From assembly GCA_964546285.1 (NCBI GenBank), contig CAZJJK010000058.1, positions 1 through 19,999 on the forward strand: a stretch of 19,999 nt of DNA, written 5' to 3'. Both the position numbers and the translations under genes were made by a program. The stretch is from CAZJJK01 sp964546285 (GTDB taxonomy: Bacteria; Spirochaetota; Spirochaetia; Treponematales; Breznakiellaceae). Below the pieces are notes generated by a model. It was given only the letters and a program-made list of their open reading frames with translations. It did not search any database and was not told the origin of the DNA. Shown here piece by piece: positions 8,468 through 15,699 of this stretch; within the stretch, counting starts at the first letter, position 1; the number at the start of each line of letters is the position of its first letter.

Positions 8468-9655
8468 TTAATTCGTTGGGAGTTGCCCGACGATATTAGC
8501 CACAAAATAATCTATGGCCATAAGTTCAGCTATAGTCGCTTTCGCTCCTTCGGCATAACGCAATGTCCCCTTCTGATCCTTAATCGGACCTGTAAAGGGT
8601 TCAAAACTAACAGGAGTCTGTTTCATTTGATCCAATCTTTTTAGCACTAAGTCATAGACATTGATTTCGCCTAGATCATCGGTTTTAATTTTTACGGCTT
8701 TTAGGGCATCAATATGTATCGGGTTAATCGGTTCTCCCATTTTTCCACCCAATTCCGCTCCACCTTCAGCGGCTAGGTACAGAAGATCACCGGTCTTCCA
8801 AGTGCCCTCATAAATGCCTTTTAATATCTTCTCATAAAGCGGCGTCCAATTAACGAGTTGCCCAGACACTAAAGAATTCGGCCCCATTTCAGCCATTGGG
8901 CTATAATGTCCAAAAGTATAGACTGGCTTACCCGCTTTAGTGCTTTCTTCGCCGACTTCAACAACAGCGGCGGAGTCTTCCGTAAAAGCCAAAGCGTCAC
9001 AACCCGCGGCGATTAAAGCTTGCGCGGCCTCACGAGCCTTAGCGGGATCATACCAGGTGTTAATCCAACGAACATCCACTACCGCCGTTGGATTAGCGTC
9101 TCTTACTCCAAGAGCGTATGCGTTAATATGGCGAATCACTTCCGGAATGGGAAAGGCACCGACATAGCCTATTTTCCCGGTTTTGGTCAGAGCTCCGGCC
9201 ATAAGTCCATTCAAATAATACATTTGGTATAAATCAGCGAAATAGGTTCCGACATTAGCGCTCTGCTTATAACCAGAACAATGCACGAAAAGCTTATCCG
9301 GATACTTCGCGCCGGCTTCCACTGTTTCATCCATATAGCCAAAGCTACACGTAAAAACAACATCCACCTTTTCGTCCTGAATAAATTGAGATATGACAGG
9401 ACCGGCTTTTCCCTCTGGGACGCTTTCTATGTATTTTGTCTCAAGCCAGGGTAACATTTTTTCAAGCTCCACCCTGGATACATCATGGGCATTTGTAAAA
9501 CCCAAATCGCCGATAGGACCGACATAAACAAAGCCGGCAACCACTTTTTTCTCGGCGTCTGTCACGGCGCTCTGCTGTCCACCAGCGGCGTAAGCACCCA
9601 TGGCTAACAAAGCCAACAGGCAAAGGCCGATCAAAGCTGTTTTGATAGATCGCAT
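8468..9655 (-). CDS. BMP-family substrate-binding protein of purine ABC importer
   Basis: A 395-residue exported solute-binding protein. The N-terminus is a clear signal peptide: basic MRSIK, a hydrophobic core to about residue 20, then AYA with likely cleavage after A23. There is no lipobox; the only early cysteine (C12) lies inside the hydrophobic core. The mature part opens with VVAGFVYVGPIGDLGFTNAHD, typical of the BMP branch that occurs beside deaminases and purine enzymes, rather than of canonical PnrA. I recall a Brucella member of this branch crystallised with adenine, but could not check that here. The ATG at 9655 has AGGAGGG six bases upstream; longer in-frame readings run into the promoter region. 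It is the first gene of the operon and is followed by a strong terminator. Confidence 0.93.
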   Translation of the reverse strand: MRSIKTALIGLCLLALLAMGAYAAGGQQSAVTDAEKKVVAGFVYVGPIGDLGFTNAHDVSRVELEKMLPWLETKYIESVPEGKAGPVISQFIQDEKVDVVFTCSFGYMDETVEAGAKYPDKLFVHCSGYKQSANVGTYFADLYQMYYLNGLMAGALTKTGKIGYVGAFPIPEVIRHINAYALGVRDANPTAVVDVRWINTWYDPAKAREAAQALIAAGCDALAFTEDSAAVVEVGEESTKAGKPVYTFGHYSPMAEMGPNSLVSGQLVNWTPLYEKILKGIYEGTWKTGDLLYLAAEGGAELGGKMGEPINPIHIDALKAVKIKTDDLGEINVYDLVLKRLDQMKQTPVSFEPFTGPIKDQKGTLRYAEGAKATIAELMAIDYFVANIVGQLPTN

Positions 9656-9713
9656 CGTTTTCCCTCCTAGGAAAAATACCGGACGACGCCACCACGGAAA
9701 CGCTCCGCGGTAC

Positions 9714-9742
9714 TTGGCCCGATCCCGGTGCTTCGTTATAAC
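9714..9742 (+). promoter_or_regulatory. candidate promoter for the NatA/NatB operon
   Basis: TTGGCC (9714-9719), a 17-base spacer, and TATAAC (9737-9742) form a good sigma-70-type promoter. Transcription would start near 9749, about 64 bases before the GTG. Its -10 box lies in the palindrome GTTATAAC that also serves the divergent promoter. Confidence 0.55.
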
Positions 9743-9763
9743 TAGGGAACGGCCGAGGGTCAA
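9735..9763 (-). promoter_or_regulatory. candidate promoter for the purine importer operon
   Basis: On the reverse strand TTGACC (9763-9758), a 17-base spacer and TATAAC (9740-9735) make the best sigma-70 match in the window. The start would be near 9728, leaving a leader of about 72 bases. That leader can fold AGTACCG with CGGTATT just before the AGGAGGG site. It does not match a purine riboswitch that I recognise. Confidence 0.62.
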
Positions 9764-9812
9764 TCGTACGGCTAAAAAAGAGCGGCGCGGGAACGGCCGC
9801 GGGAGGAAAATT

Positions 9813-10718
9813 GTGTTGAACGTTGAAATGGTCTCTAAGACCTTTACTACGGTCAGGGCGGTGGACGGAATTAGTTTCTCCGCCAAGCCTGGTGAAATTA
9901 TGGGCCTTATTGGGCCAAACGGCGCCGGTAAATCCACCACAATACGTATGATCATGAACATTATCGCCCCAGATTCAGGGAGCATCCGCTTCAATGGCGT
10001 TCCTTTATCTGAACCTTTAAAAAATCATATCGGATATCTACCAGAAGAACGTGGTCTTTATAAAAAAGTAAAGGTCAGCGAAATGCTACGCTATCTCGGC
10101 GCTCTAAAGGGCATGGATAAGCATGCCGCTAAACGAGCGGCTGAAACCTGGTTGGAACGTTTCGAACTTTCAGACTGGCGCGATAGAAAAATAGAGGAAT
10201 TATCAAAAGGTATGGCCCAAAAGCTTCAATTTATTGGAACAATAATTCATGATCCAGACTTAGTCTTATTTGATGAGCCCTTCTCAGGGCTTGATCCGGT
10301 TTTTCAAGATTTATTGCTAGAAAGCATTTTAGAAATGAAAGAGCGTGGAAAAACCATACTATTTTCAACACATATTATGGAACACGCCGAAAAAATATGT
10401 GATCGTATTTTACTCATCCAAAAGGGTAAGGAGATAGCTTCTGGTTCAGTCGCTGAATTAAAGACTCGATATGGCGACAACACCGTTCAAATTGAATATG
10501 ACGGAGACGCTTCTTTCCTTTCGGAACTTCCTTTTGTGGAAAGCGTAGACAAGCGTCCGCGCTATGTTGAAATACGACTTAAACCCGAAGCTTCGGCTGA
10601 CTCCTTGCTTGAGTTGATCGCGGGACGCCTGAGGATAAGGCGCTTTGAGCTAATGTCCCCATCCCTACATTCTATTTTTATTCGCTTGGTTGGGAACAAG
10701 GGGGAAAACCATGAATAA
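9813..10718 (+). CDS. ABC transporter ATPase, NatA-like exporter
   Basis: A 301-residue cytoplasmic ATPase that would energise the membrane partner encoded next. Walker A is GPNGAGKS (34-41), the Q-loop region reads YLPEERGLY, with glutamate where glutamine is usual, as in NatA/YhaQ relatives. The signature is LSKGMAQK (130-137), Walker B LVLFDEP (150-156), D-loop SGLDP, switch H187. A C-terminal domain of about 80 residues (DUF4162-like) follows. I chose the GTG at 9813 because GGGAGG lies six bases before it and the homology starts there. An upstream in-frame ATG at 9600 would read through the divergent promoter and into the binding-protein gene on the other strand. The stop overlaps the start of the permease gene by 8 bases. 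The family includes Na+ efflux and drug/peptide exporters; substrate unknown. Confidence 0.93.
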   Translation: MLNVEMVSKTFTTVRAVDGISFSAKPGEIMGLIGPNGAGKSTTIRMIMNIIAPDSGSIRFNGVPLSEPLKNHIGYLPEERGLYKKVKVSEMLRYLGALKGMDKHAAKRAAETWLERFELSDWRDRKIEELSKGMAQKLQFIGTIIHDPDLVLFDEPFSGLDPVFQDLLLESILEMKERGKTILFSTHIMEHAEKICDRILLIQKGKEIASGSVAELKTRYGDNTVQIEYDGDASFLSELPFVESVDKRPRYVEIRLKPEASADSLLELIAGRLRIRRFELMSPSLHSIFIRLVGNKGENHE

Positions 10719-11949
10719 ACTTATCGCTGTTATTCGTCGGGAATTTATGGCGTCAGCCGCTAACAAGACCTTTATCATCCTTACCATAATTGGCCCCTTC
10801 CTCATCTTGGCTATCACCATATTACCGGGACTCCTAGCCGCAAGCCCTGACTTAGTATCTGGAAATTCCGCCGTTTCCATCTGCGGAGCAGACGCACAAC
10901 TTGAATCCGTCTTTACCCAAGCCTTTGAAAATCAAGGTCGCTCCTTAATCAAAGTCGCACAGTCCGATAAGGCCGCCGCAAAGGCCTCGGTCCTTTCGGA
11001 TGAAACGGCTGCCTTTATTGATTTTGGACCAAATTGGGAAGACAGCGGTCCCTCTATCTTTACTAAAACAGGGACAGACTACGCGTTATATTCTTTGGTG
11101 GAATCCATAGTGGATCAATACGCCAGAGAACGCCGTATCGCGGATAGCGGCCTTGATCCCGCGCTTATCGCCACGCTAACGCGGAGGATCTCCGTTTCGG
11201 TAATAAAGATAAACGCTGATTCAAGTGAAACCGAGAGCGGTGAATCCGAATATTTAACCACTTTATTTGTGGCTATGAGTTTTGTCATGCTTATCTATAT
11301 GACTGTCATCCTCTATGGTCAACTCATTGGCCGTTCGGTAGTACAGGAAAAAACAGGCAAAACGGTAGAAATCATGTTGTCCAGCCTTTCGCCAAGACAG
11401 CTTCTTTTTGGGAAGATAATCGGGCTCGGACTAGCTGGTATTCTACAGTACGCGGTTTGGATCAGTATGGCGCTAATCCTTACCTCATTGGTTGGGCCAC
11501 GATTTAATATTACTGTACCACCCGCTCTCTCCGTGACGAATCTATTATGGCTTGTGATTCTTTTCATTATGGCTTTTTTCTTATACGCTTCCGGGTACGC
11601 GGCAATTGGGGCCGCCGCCGAGGATGATCATCAATTACAGCAACTGGCTTGGCCTCTCATCATTTTTTTGATCTTGCCCATGCTGCTTATCTCCAACCTG
11701 ATTATGGCGCCATCTTCGCCCATCGCTGTAATTTTTTCATTTTTCCCCTTCACCAGCCCAGTTGTACTGCTTATACGGTTGCTCGTCGCGCCACCGCCAA
11801 TCTGGCAAATCGCCATCTCCATTTTTATCCTCGCGGCTTCTATAGTAGTGCTGGCGGCAGGCGCCGCGAAAATTTTCCGCATCGGTATCCTCCTTACTGG
11901 TAAACGCGCTTCTTTTAAGGAAATGCTTAAATGGCTTAAAAACCCGTAA
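10711..11949 (+). CDS. ABC transporter permease, NatB-like exporter
   Basis: A 412-residue membrane protein of the ABC-2 type, partner of the preceding ATPase. One membrane helix lies near the N-terminus (about 20-43). A large extracytoplasmic domain of about 140 residues follows, then a cluster of five or so helices from about residue 185 to the end. This is the NatB/YhaP layout. Inside the second half is the cytoplasmic stretch VVQEKTGKTVEIMLSS, which is characteristic of the family. The ATG at 10711 follows GGGGG and overlaps the ATPase stop (ATGAATAA), so the two are co-translated. An in-frame ATG 21 bases upstream has no better site. Export of sodium, a peptide or a toxic compound is possible; nothing in the sequence decides. 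Confidence 0.9.
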   Translation: MNKLIAVIRREFMASAANKTFIILTIIGPFLILAITILPGLLAASPDLVSGNSAVSICGADAQLESVFTQAFENQGRSLIKVAQSDKAAAKASVLSDETAAFIDFGPNWEDSGPSIFTKTGTDYALYSLVESIVDQYARERRIADSGLDPALIATLTRRISVSVIKINADSSETESGESEYLTTLFVAMSFVMLIYMTVILYGQLIGRSVVQEKTGKTVEIMLSSLSPRQLLFGKIIGLGLAGILQYAVWISMALILTSLVGPRFNITVPPALSVTNLLWLVILFIMAFFLYASGYAAIGAAAEDDHQLQQLAWPLIIFLILPMLLISNLIMAPSSPIAVIFSFFPFTSPVVLLIRLLVAPPPIWQIAISIFILAASIVVLAAGAAKIFRIGILLTGKRASFKEMLKWLKNP

Positions 11950-12005
11950 ACGCGTAAAAGTCAGACTGGACCCTAGAGAAAGAGCGCGGTATCTTAGTGC
12001 TATAA

Positions 12006-12039
12006 GCGTTTCGTTGAAGCGCGGGACGTATATACGTTC
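12006..12039 (+). repeat. tandem small inverted repeats upstream of the DUF2807 gene
   Basis: GCGTTTC-GTT-GAAGCGC (12006-12022) folds as a 7-bp stem with one G-T pair. The perfect palindrome ACGTATATACGT (12026-12037) follows, extendable to 12024-12039, and then a T/A-rich run. This could be a weak terminator for the exporter operon or an operator for the next gene. Confidence 0.35.
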
Positions 12040-12069
12040 TATTTTAATTAGGGAAAGGAAGAGGTAGCT

Positions 12070-12840
12070 ATGAAGAACCTCATCCTCATTTCGACCGCCC
12101 TCGCGCTAATGATAGCGGTGGGCGCGACGTTCGCTTCCAAGGTCGTCGATAAGTCGAAACAAAGGCAGGCAACTTTCACTGAAAGTCGCGCTGAAGGAAT
12201 TACCGGACTGATTACCAATCAGATCATTCAAGCCATCGATTTATCATCAATCGATGAGATCAGTATTCCCGGAAATGGGAATTTCCGCGTTATGGTGGAT
12301 CCTTCCTGCGAACCAACCATGATTTTGACCGATCTTGCAAATAAAGGTAGCGATTATAGAGTCACTGGTAACGAGCTAGTTCTATTTCATGGACTTAGCG
12401 ACCTTTTTTCAGAAAAAAATGAATATGACATCCTTATAAATGATTTAAAAAGAATTAAAGTACTTGGCGGAGGTTCAATAGAAATAATAACGCTTTTATC
12501 CGGCGACCATCTTTCCTTTGAAATGGCCGGGACAGGCTCAATAGAGGCGAAGGTCGATACTGATAAGTTGGATGTCATAATTTATGGTTCTGGCGATATT
12601 GAACTTAACGGTAAGGCAGAAGAATTGTCGCTTAAGGTAGTCGGATCAGGCGACTTTATCGCTAAGAACCTAAACGGCGAGCATTTGAATGCCTCTATTT
12701 TGGGTTCGGGTGATAGCGAAGTCGGGGAATTCAAGGATATGGAGGTTATGATAGCCGGTTCAGGCGATTTAGCTTATAGGGGGCAGCCAGTAATTGATGG
12801 GCGCTCTCCGGGTTCCGGACGCTTAGTCGCCGTTGAATAA
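12070..12840 (+). CDS. exported DUF2807-like (head GIN) repeat protein
   Basis: A 256-residue protein with an N-terminal signal peptide or membrane anchor (hydrophobic 4-22, then FAS). The rest resembles the DUF2807 'auto-transporter adhesin head GIN' domain. Glycine turns recur at a regular step: GGGS 133, GTGS 154, GSGD 173, 192, 212 and 230, each followed by a short beta strand, which suggests a right-handed beta-helix of about 19-20 residues per turn. It ends with PGSGRL. The ATG has GGAAGAGG upstream. It lies 120 bases after the exporter permease, in the same direction, and may or may not share that transcript. Function of the family is unknown; a periplasmic or surface location is likely. 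Confidence 0.75.
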   Translation: MKNLILISTALALMIAVGATFASKVVDKSKQRQATFTESRAEGITGLITNQIIQAIDLSSIDEISIPGNGNFRVMVDPSCEPTMILTDLANKGSDYRVTGNELVLFHGLSDLFSEKNEYDILINDLKRIKVLGGGSIEIITLLSGDHLSFEMAGTGSIEAKVDTDKLDVIIYGSGDIELNGKAEELSLKVVGSGDFIAKNLNGEHLNASILGSGDSEVGEFKDMEVMIAGSGDLAYRGQPVIDGRSPGSGRLVAVE

Positions 12841-12962
12841 CAGCGGACAACAGCGATCATTTCAGAAGCCCATCACTTTTTTAAGCCCCCACAACTGAGG
12901 ATTACACGGTTTTATTGCTATTATTTGTTTTATAAGCCACAATATTTTTATGCGTTAGAATC

Positions 12963-12989
12963 GTGTCCGCTTTATATTAAAGCGGGCAC
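12963..12989 (+). other. 12-bp hairpin in the leader of the SEC-C gene
   Basis: GTGTCCGCTTTA and TAAAGCGGGCAC pair over 12 bases (one G-T) around a 3-nt loop, about 55 bases before the SEC-C start codon. No T run follows on either strand, so a rho-independent terminator is unlikely. An mRNA-stability or operator element is possible. Confidence 0.4.
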
Positions 12990-13043
12990 AGCCCCGGAGA
13001 CCAAAAACAGCTTTTTCATAAGAACCAATTCAGGAGTCCTAAT

Positions 13044-13535
13044 ATGGATATTTGCCCATGCGGAACAGGTCTTACCTATAACAAATGCTGTGGCCCTTAC
13101 ATAGCTGGCAACGCGTACGCTCCAACCGCTGAAGCCTTAATGCGTAGTCGATATACGGCTTATGTAAAGGGTGAAATAGATTATATCGTCAATACCTGTG
13201 TCCGCGATGATGATCACAATATCGATGTCGAGCAAACTAAACGTTGGAGCCAAAAATCCCGTTGGCAGGGACTCAGTATTCTTGCCATTGAAAAAGGCGC
13301 CCCTTCCGACTCCGAAGGAACAATAGAGTTTATCGCCTCTTATTCTATGGACGGATTGTCAGATAAACATCACGAAAGGGCAAAATTTAAAAAAACCGAT
13401 GGTAAATGGCTATATTTAGAAGGAGAAATAATTCCCGCGACCATTACGCGGGATAGCCCCAAAGTGGGACGGAATGACCCCTGTCCTTGTGGCAGTGGAC
13501 GGAAATTCAAACAATGTTGTGGCAGGGCCACCTGA
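13044..13535 (+). CDS. YchJ-like SEC-C motif protein (UPF0225)
   Basis: A 163-residue cytoplasmic protein with a zinc-binding SEC-C motif at each end: C4-x-C6 with C15-C16 at the N-terminus, and C147-x-C149 with C158-C159 (NDPCPCGSG, KQCCG) at the C-terminus. Between them lies the NTF2-like middle region of the YchJ family, with the landmarks ALMRSRYTAYV (about 31-41) and RWQGL. The length fits YchJ. SEC-C motifs bind zinc and, in SecA, contact SecB and the ribosome; the job of YchJ itself is not settled. The ATG follows AGGAG at seven bases. The next gene begins four bases after the stop. Confidence 0.9.
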   Translation: MDICPCGTGLTYNKCCGPYIAGNAYAPTAEALMRSRYTAYVKGEIDYIVNTCVRDDDHNIDVEQTKRWSQKSRWQGLSILAIEKGAPSDSEGTIEFIASYSMDGLSDKHHERAKFKKTDGKWLYLEGEIIPATITRDSPKVGRNDPCPCGSGRKFKQCCGRAT

Positions 13536-13539
13536 TTAT

Positions 13540-14283
13540 ATGCTAAAACGTCTCATTTCTCTATGCGTCTTTTTTTTATCATATAGTCTTATTGTCAGCG
13601 CCGATGAGACAAGTGATCTCGCCTATGCACAGCGCCTTTGGGACAAAGCCGTCGCCGCTGTTGAACGAGGGGCTGTTTTTCTTCCTAGTATGATTGAATC
13701 GCTAACAGAAGAATTGGACGCGAAAGGCACACTTCTTTCTAGTAATCACGCGATTCACGCCTTGAACTATGAGCCTGACAATCCCATTCCTGTCAGCACC
13801 CTCATTAAATCGGAACAAAATGGTCAGGACAACACCGATGATCGCAGAATAACGGAAGAAAGCGCCAAAGATGAACAAAACACGCAAAGTGAGCAATCAC
13901 AGCTTACAACTCCGCTAGATAAAGAGGCACAGGCGGGGATCAAGCTTCTTTCCATACAAATAGAAAATTCTGAAGCTTACATCGCCTACGAGCTAGAGGC
14001 AAAAACACAGAGCTATACCGGAACGGTTAAGATCGATACAGAGTTGGGGTACCCTCTGGAAGTTAAGCAAAGCCTAAAAAAACGCCCCCTTTTTGTACCA
14101 AACATGGAAATGCGGCTAATTTATAATCTTCCTATAGATCGCGATGGGCCAGCCGCAACCATTTCCAAAGCGCGGTTTGACGCGGAAGCATCCATTCTAT
14201 TTTTTAAAAAAATAGTCCGCAGTGAGCTGCGTTTTCTTGAATATATACCAGCTCCAGTCAGCAACAAAATTGGCAGCAGCTAG
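13540..14283 (+). CDS. small exported protein of unknown function
   Basis: I do not recognise this 247-residue protein. It starts with a signal peptide (MLKR, hydrophobic to about residue 19, VSA then DE, likely cut after A21). An N-terminal part of about 65 residues follows, then a hydrophilic low-complexity linker rich in E, Q, N, D, S and T (about 85-135). The last part (about 140-240) looks folded and beta-rich (ENSEAYIAYELEAKTQSYTG, and GTVKIDTELGYPLEVKQ), ending with ILFFKKIVRSELRFLEYIPAP. The ATG at 13540 lies four bases after the SEC-C stop and has no good ribosome binding site, so it probably depends on translational coupling. A periplasmic location is likely. Confidence 0.72.
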   Translation: MLKRLISLCVFFLSYSLIVSADETSDLAYAQRLWDKAVAAVERGAVFLPSMIESLTEELDAKGTLLSSNHAIHALNYEPDNPIPVSTLIKSEQNGQDNTDDRRITEESAKDEQNTQSEQSQLTTPLDKEAQAGIKLLSIQIENSEAYIAYELEAKTQSYTGTVKIDTELGYPLEVKQSLKKRPLFVPNMEMRLIYNLPIDRDGPAATISKARFDAEASILFFKKIVRSELRFLEYIPAPVSNKIGSS

Positions 14284-14312
14284 TAAGAGTAATTTGCGCC
14301 TCTTCTAAAACC

Positions 14313-15497
14313 TCATTCCAAAAACACTTTATGGGAATCAGCCAGAAAACGCTCCAGAGCGGCACGGGTGGTAAAAGCTGCCTGATAGTAGGCTGGACCT
14401 CCCCCTCCCTTGAAGTCATGACACTCAGCTAGGTCTTTTAGCTTTGGACGTAGATCCACACTGGGATTTGCTGTTAAGAATGCGACCCTAAGTTCAGGCG
14501 TTGACGCTACCAGGATTACACCATTAAAACGCTTTTGTAGAGCTCTCCCAACACGAAGGGCTTCATCCAAACTCCTATCCAAGAAATTTTCTATAATAAT
14601 TTTCCCCCCACGTGTTACCAGCTTTTCAGCTTCATGGGTAGCCAGAGCTTCACGAAGAGTAATTAACGTTCTATCCTGTCTAGCTAAACGATCAATCGAC
14701 AAACGAGTTCTATCCTCAACCATATCAGGTCTAACGCCTAAATGTTTCGCGATACGCTCCAAAGCTTCCCGCGAATTATGGTAATCCAAGAAGGCCCGTT
14801 TACCAGCCACAAAGCTTACCCTAGTCATTCCCTTGTATTTTTCAGTTCCTATGATTTTAACAAGACCAATTTTACCAGTTGAAGTCACATGGACTCCACA
14901 GCAGGGAGAAAAATCATATCCTTCAATCTCGATGATTCTTATTATATCAGCGCCTAGCGGCGCTTGTTTACGTAAAGGAAACGAACTCAAATCTTCAGGC
15001 GGACAAAGATGGCTCCGTATCGGTAGATCAGCTTCAATAAGCTCATAAGCAGCTAATTCGACCTCAGATAACTCGCTTGGCCCTAATTCTGGTGTTTCTA
15101 CATCAATAGTATTGCCATCCGTTCCTAGCCGCATGGACACGGTAGGGAAACCAAGCTTCTTTAAAATAGTAGCTGATAAAAGATGCTGCGCTGAATGTTG
15201 ACAGGATAAATCGCGACGCCGCTCAGTATCCAAAACCATTTCAGCTTTGCCAGTAGACAACTTATACGCTGCTTTTAACTCAACAAAATGATAAATTGTC
15301 CCATTCTCTTCCTTAACATCGATAATTGGAATTCCCGCTATAGTTCCTCTATCTCCGGCTTGGCCCCCACCCTCTGGATAGAAAAGGCTTTCGTCCAAAA
15401 CAATAGCGGCTCTATCACCTTGAATAGAGACTGCTACTATTGTCGCCTGGGCGTGTGATGGCGGATTCTCCTCGTAATAACGTTGTATAGTTGCCAT
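14313..15497 (-). CDS. alaX: alanyl-tRNA editing protein AlaX, long form
   Basis: A 394-residue stand-alone trans-editing enzyme that hydrolyses mischarged Ser- or Gly-tRNA(Ala) in the cytoplasm. An N-terminal barrel domain with FYPEGGGQAGDRG (39-51) is followed by the editing core. Its zinc ligands are visible: H101 and H105 in CQHSAQH, and C199 and H203 in PCCGVH. The C-terminal third, with a helical stretch and then FKGGGGP (362-368), resembles the DHHA1 domain of AlaRS, which makes this the long AlaX type. It lacks the aminoacylation domain, so it is not a truncated alaS. The ATG has no Shine-Dalgarno sequence. It converges with the exported-protein gene (29 bases apart) and diverges from nfnA. 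Confidence 0.94.
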   Translation of the reverse strand: MATIQRYYEENPPSHAQATIVAVSIQGDRAAIVLDESLFYPEGGGQAGDRGTIAGIPIIDVKEENGTIYHFVELKAAYKLSTGKAEMVLDTERRRDLSCQHSAQHLLSATILKKLGFPTVSMRLGTDGNTIDVETPELGPSELSEVELAAYELIEADLPIRSHLCPPEDLSSFPLRKQAPLGADIIRIIEIEGYDFSPCCGVHVTSTGKIGLVKIIGTEKYKGMTRVSFVAGKRAFLDYHNSREALERIAKHLGVRPDMVEDRTRLSIDRLARQDRTLITLREALATHEAEKLVTRGGKIIIENFLDRSLDEALRVGRALQKRFNGVILVASTPELRVAFLTANPSVDLRPKLKDLAECHDFKGGGGPAYYQAAFTTRAALERFLADSHKVFLE

Positions 15498-15518
15498 AGT
15501 TAAAGTATGCGCTAATAG

Positions 15519-15548
15519 AATCTATCGGTAAAGCGGCTCATAATTCAA
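15519..15548 (-). promoter_or_regulatory. candidate promoter for alaX
   Basis: On the reverse strand TTGAAT (15548-15543), an 18-base spacer and TAGATT (15524-15519) precede the alaX ATG by about 22 bases. The leader would be only about 15 bases long, which agrees with the missing ribosome binding site. Confidence 0.33.
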
Positions 15549-15699
15549 CAAGAGGATATGGCGTTCTAGCGCCTTGAAAAATAGCCCTATTACTTGTAAA
15601 AAGACATGATGGGGTTCCAAAGTCAAAGCGACCAAAGTGTAATATTCGCCCCGCTTCAGAATAGTCAAAGTCCATCGTTCAAATGGAAAGGAACAACCA

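Noticed and set aside
9656..9728. Purine riboswitch in the leader of the binding-protein gene
   Set aside because: The leader can fold, but the three-way junction core and loop sequences of purine riboswitches are not visible.
9600..9812. Longer N-terminus for the NatA-like ATPase
   Set aside because: It would overlap the binding-protein gene and both promoters; homology begins right at the GTG at 9813, which has GGGAGG in place.
9656..9994. Longer N-terminus for the BMP binding protein, extending upstream on the reverse strand
   Set aside because: The extension would run through the divergent promoter and into the exporter ATPase gene, and would bury the clear signal peptide; the ATG at 9655 has an ideal ribosome binding site.
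12963..12989. Rho-independent terminator
   Set aside because: The stem is strong but no T run follows on either strand.
14313..15497. Truncated alanyl-tRNA synthetase
   Set aside because: No aminoacylation domain remnants; the length and domain order fit a complete long-form AlaX.
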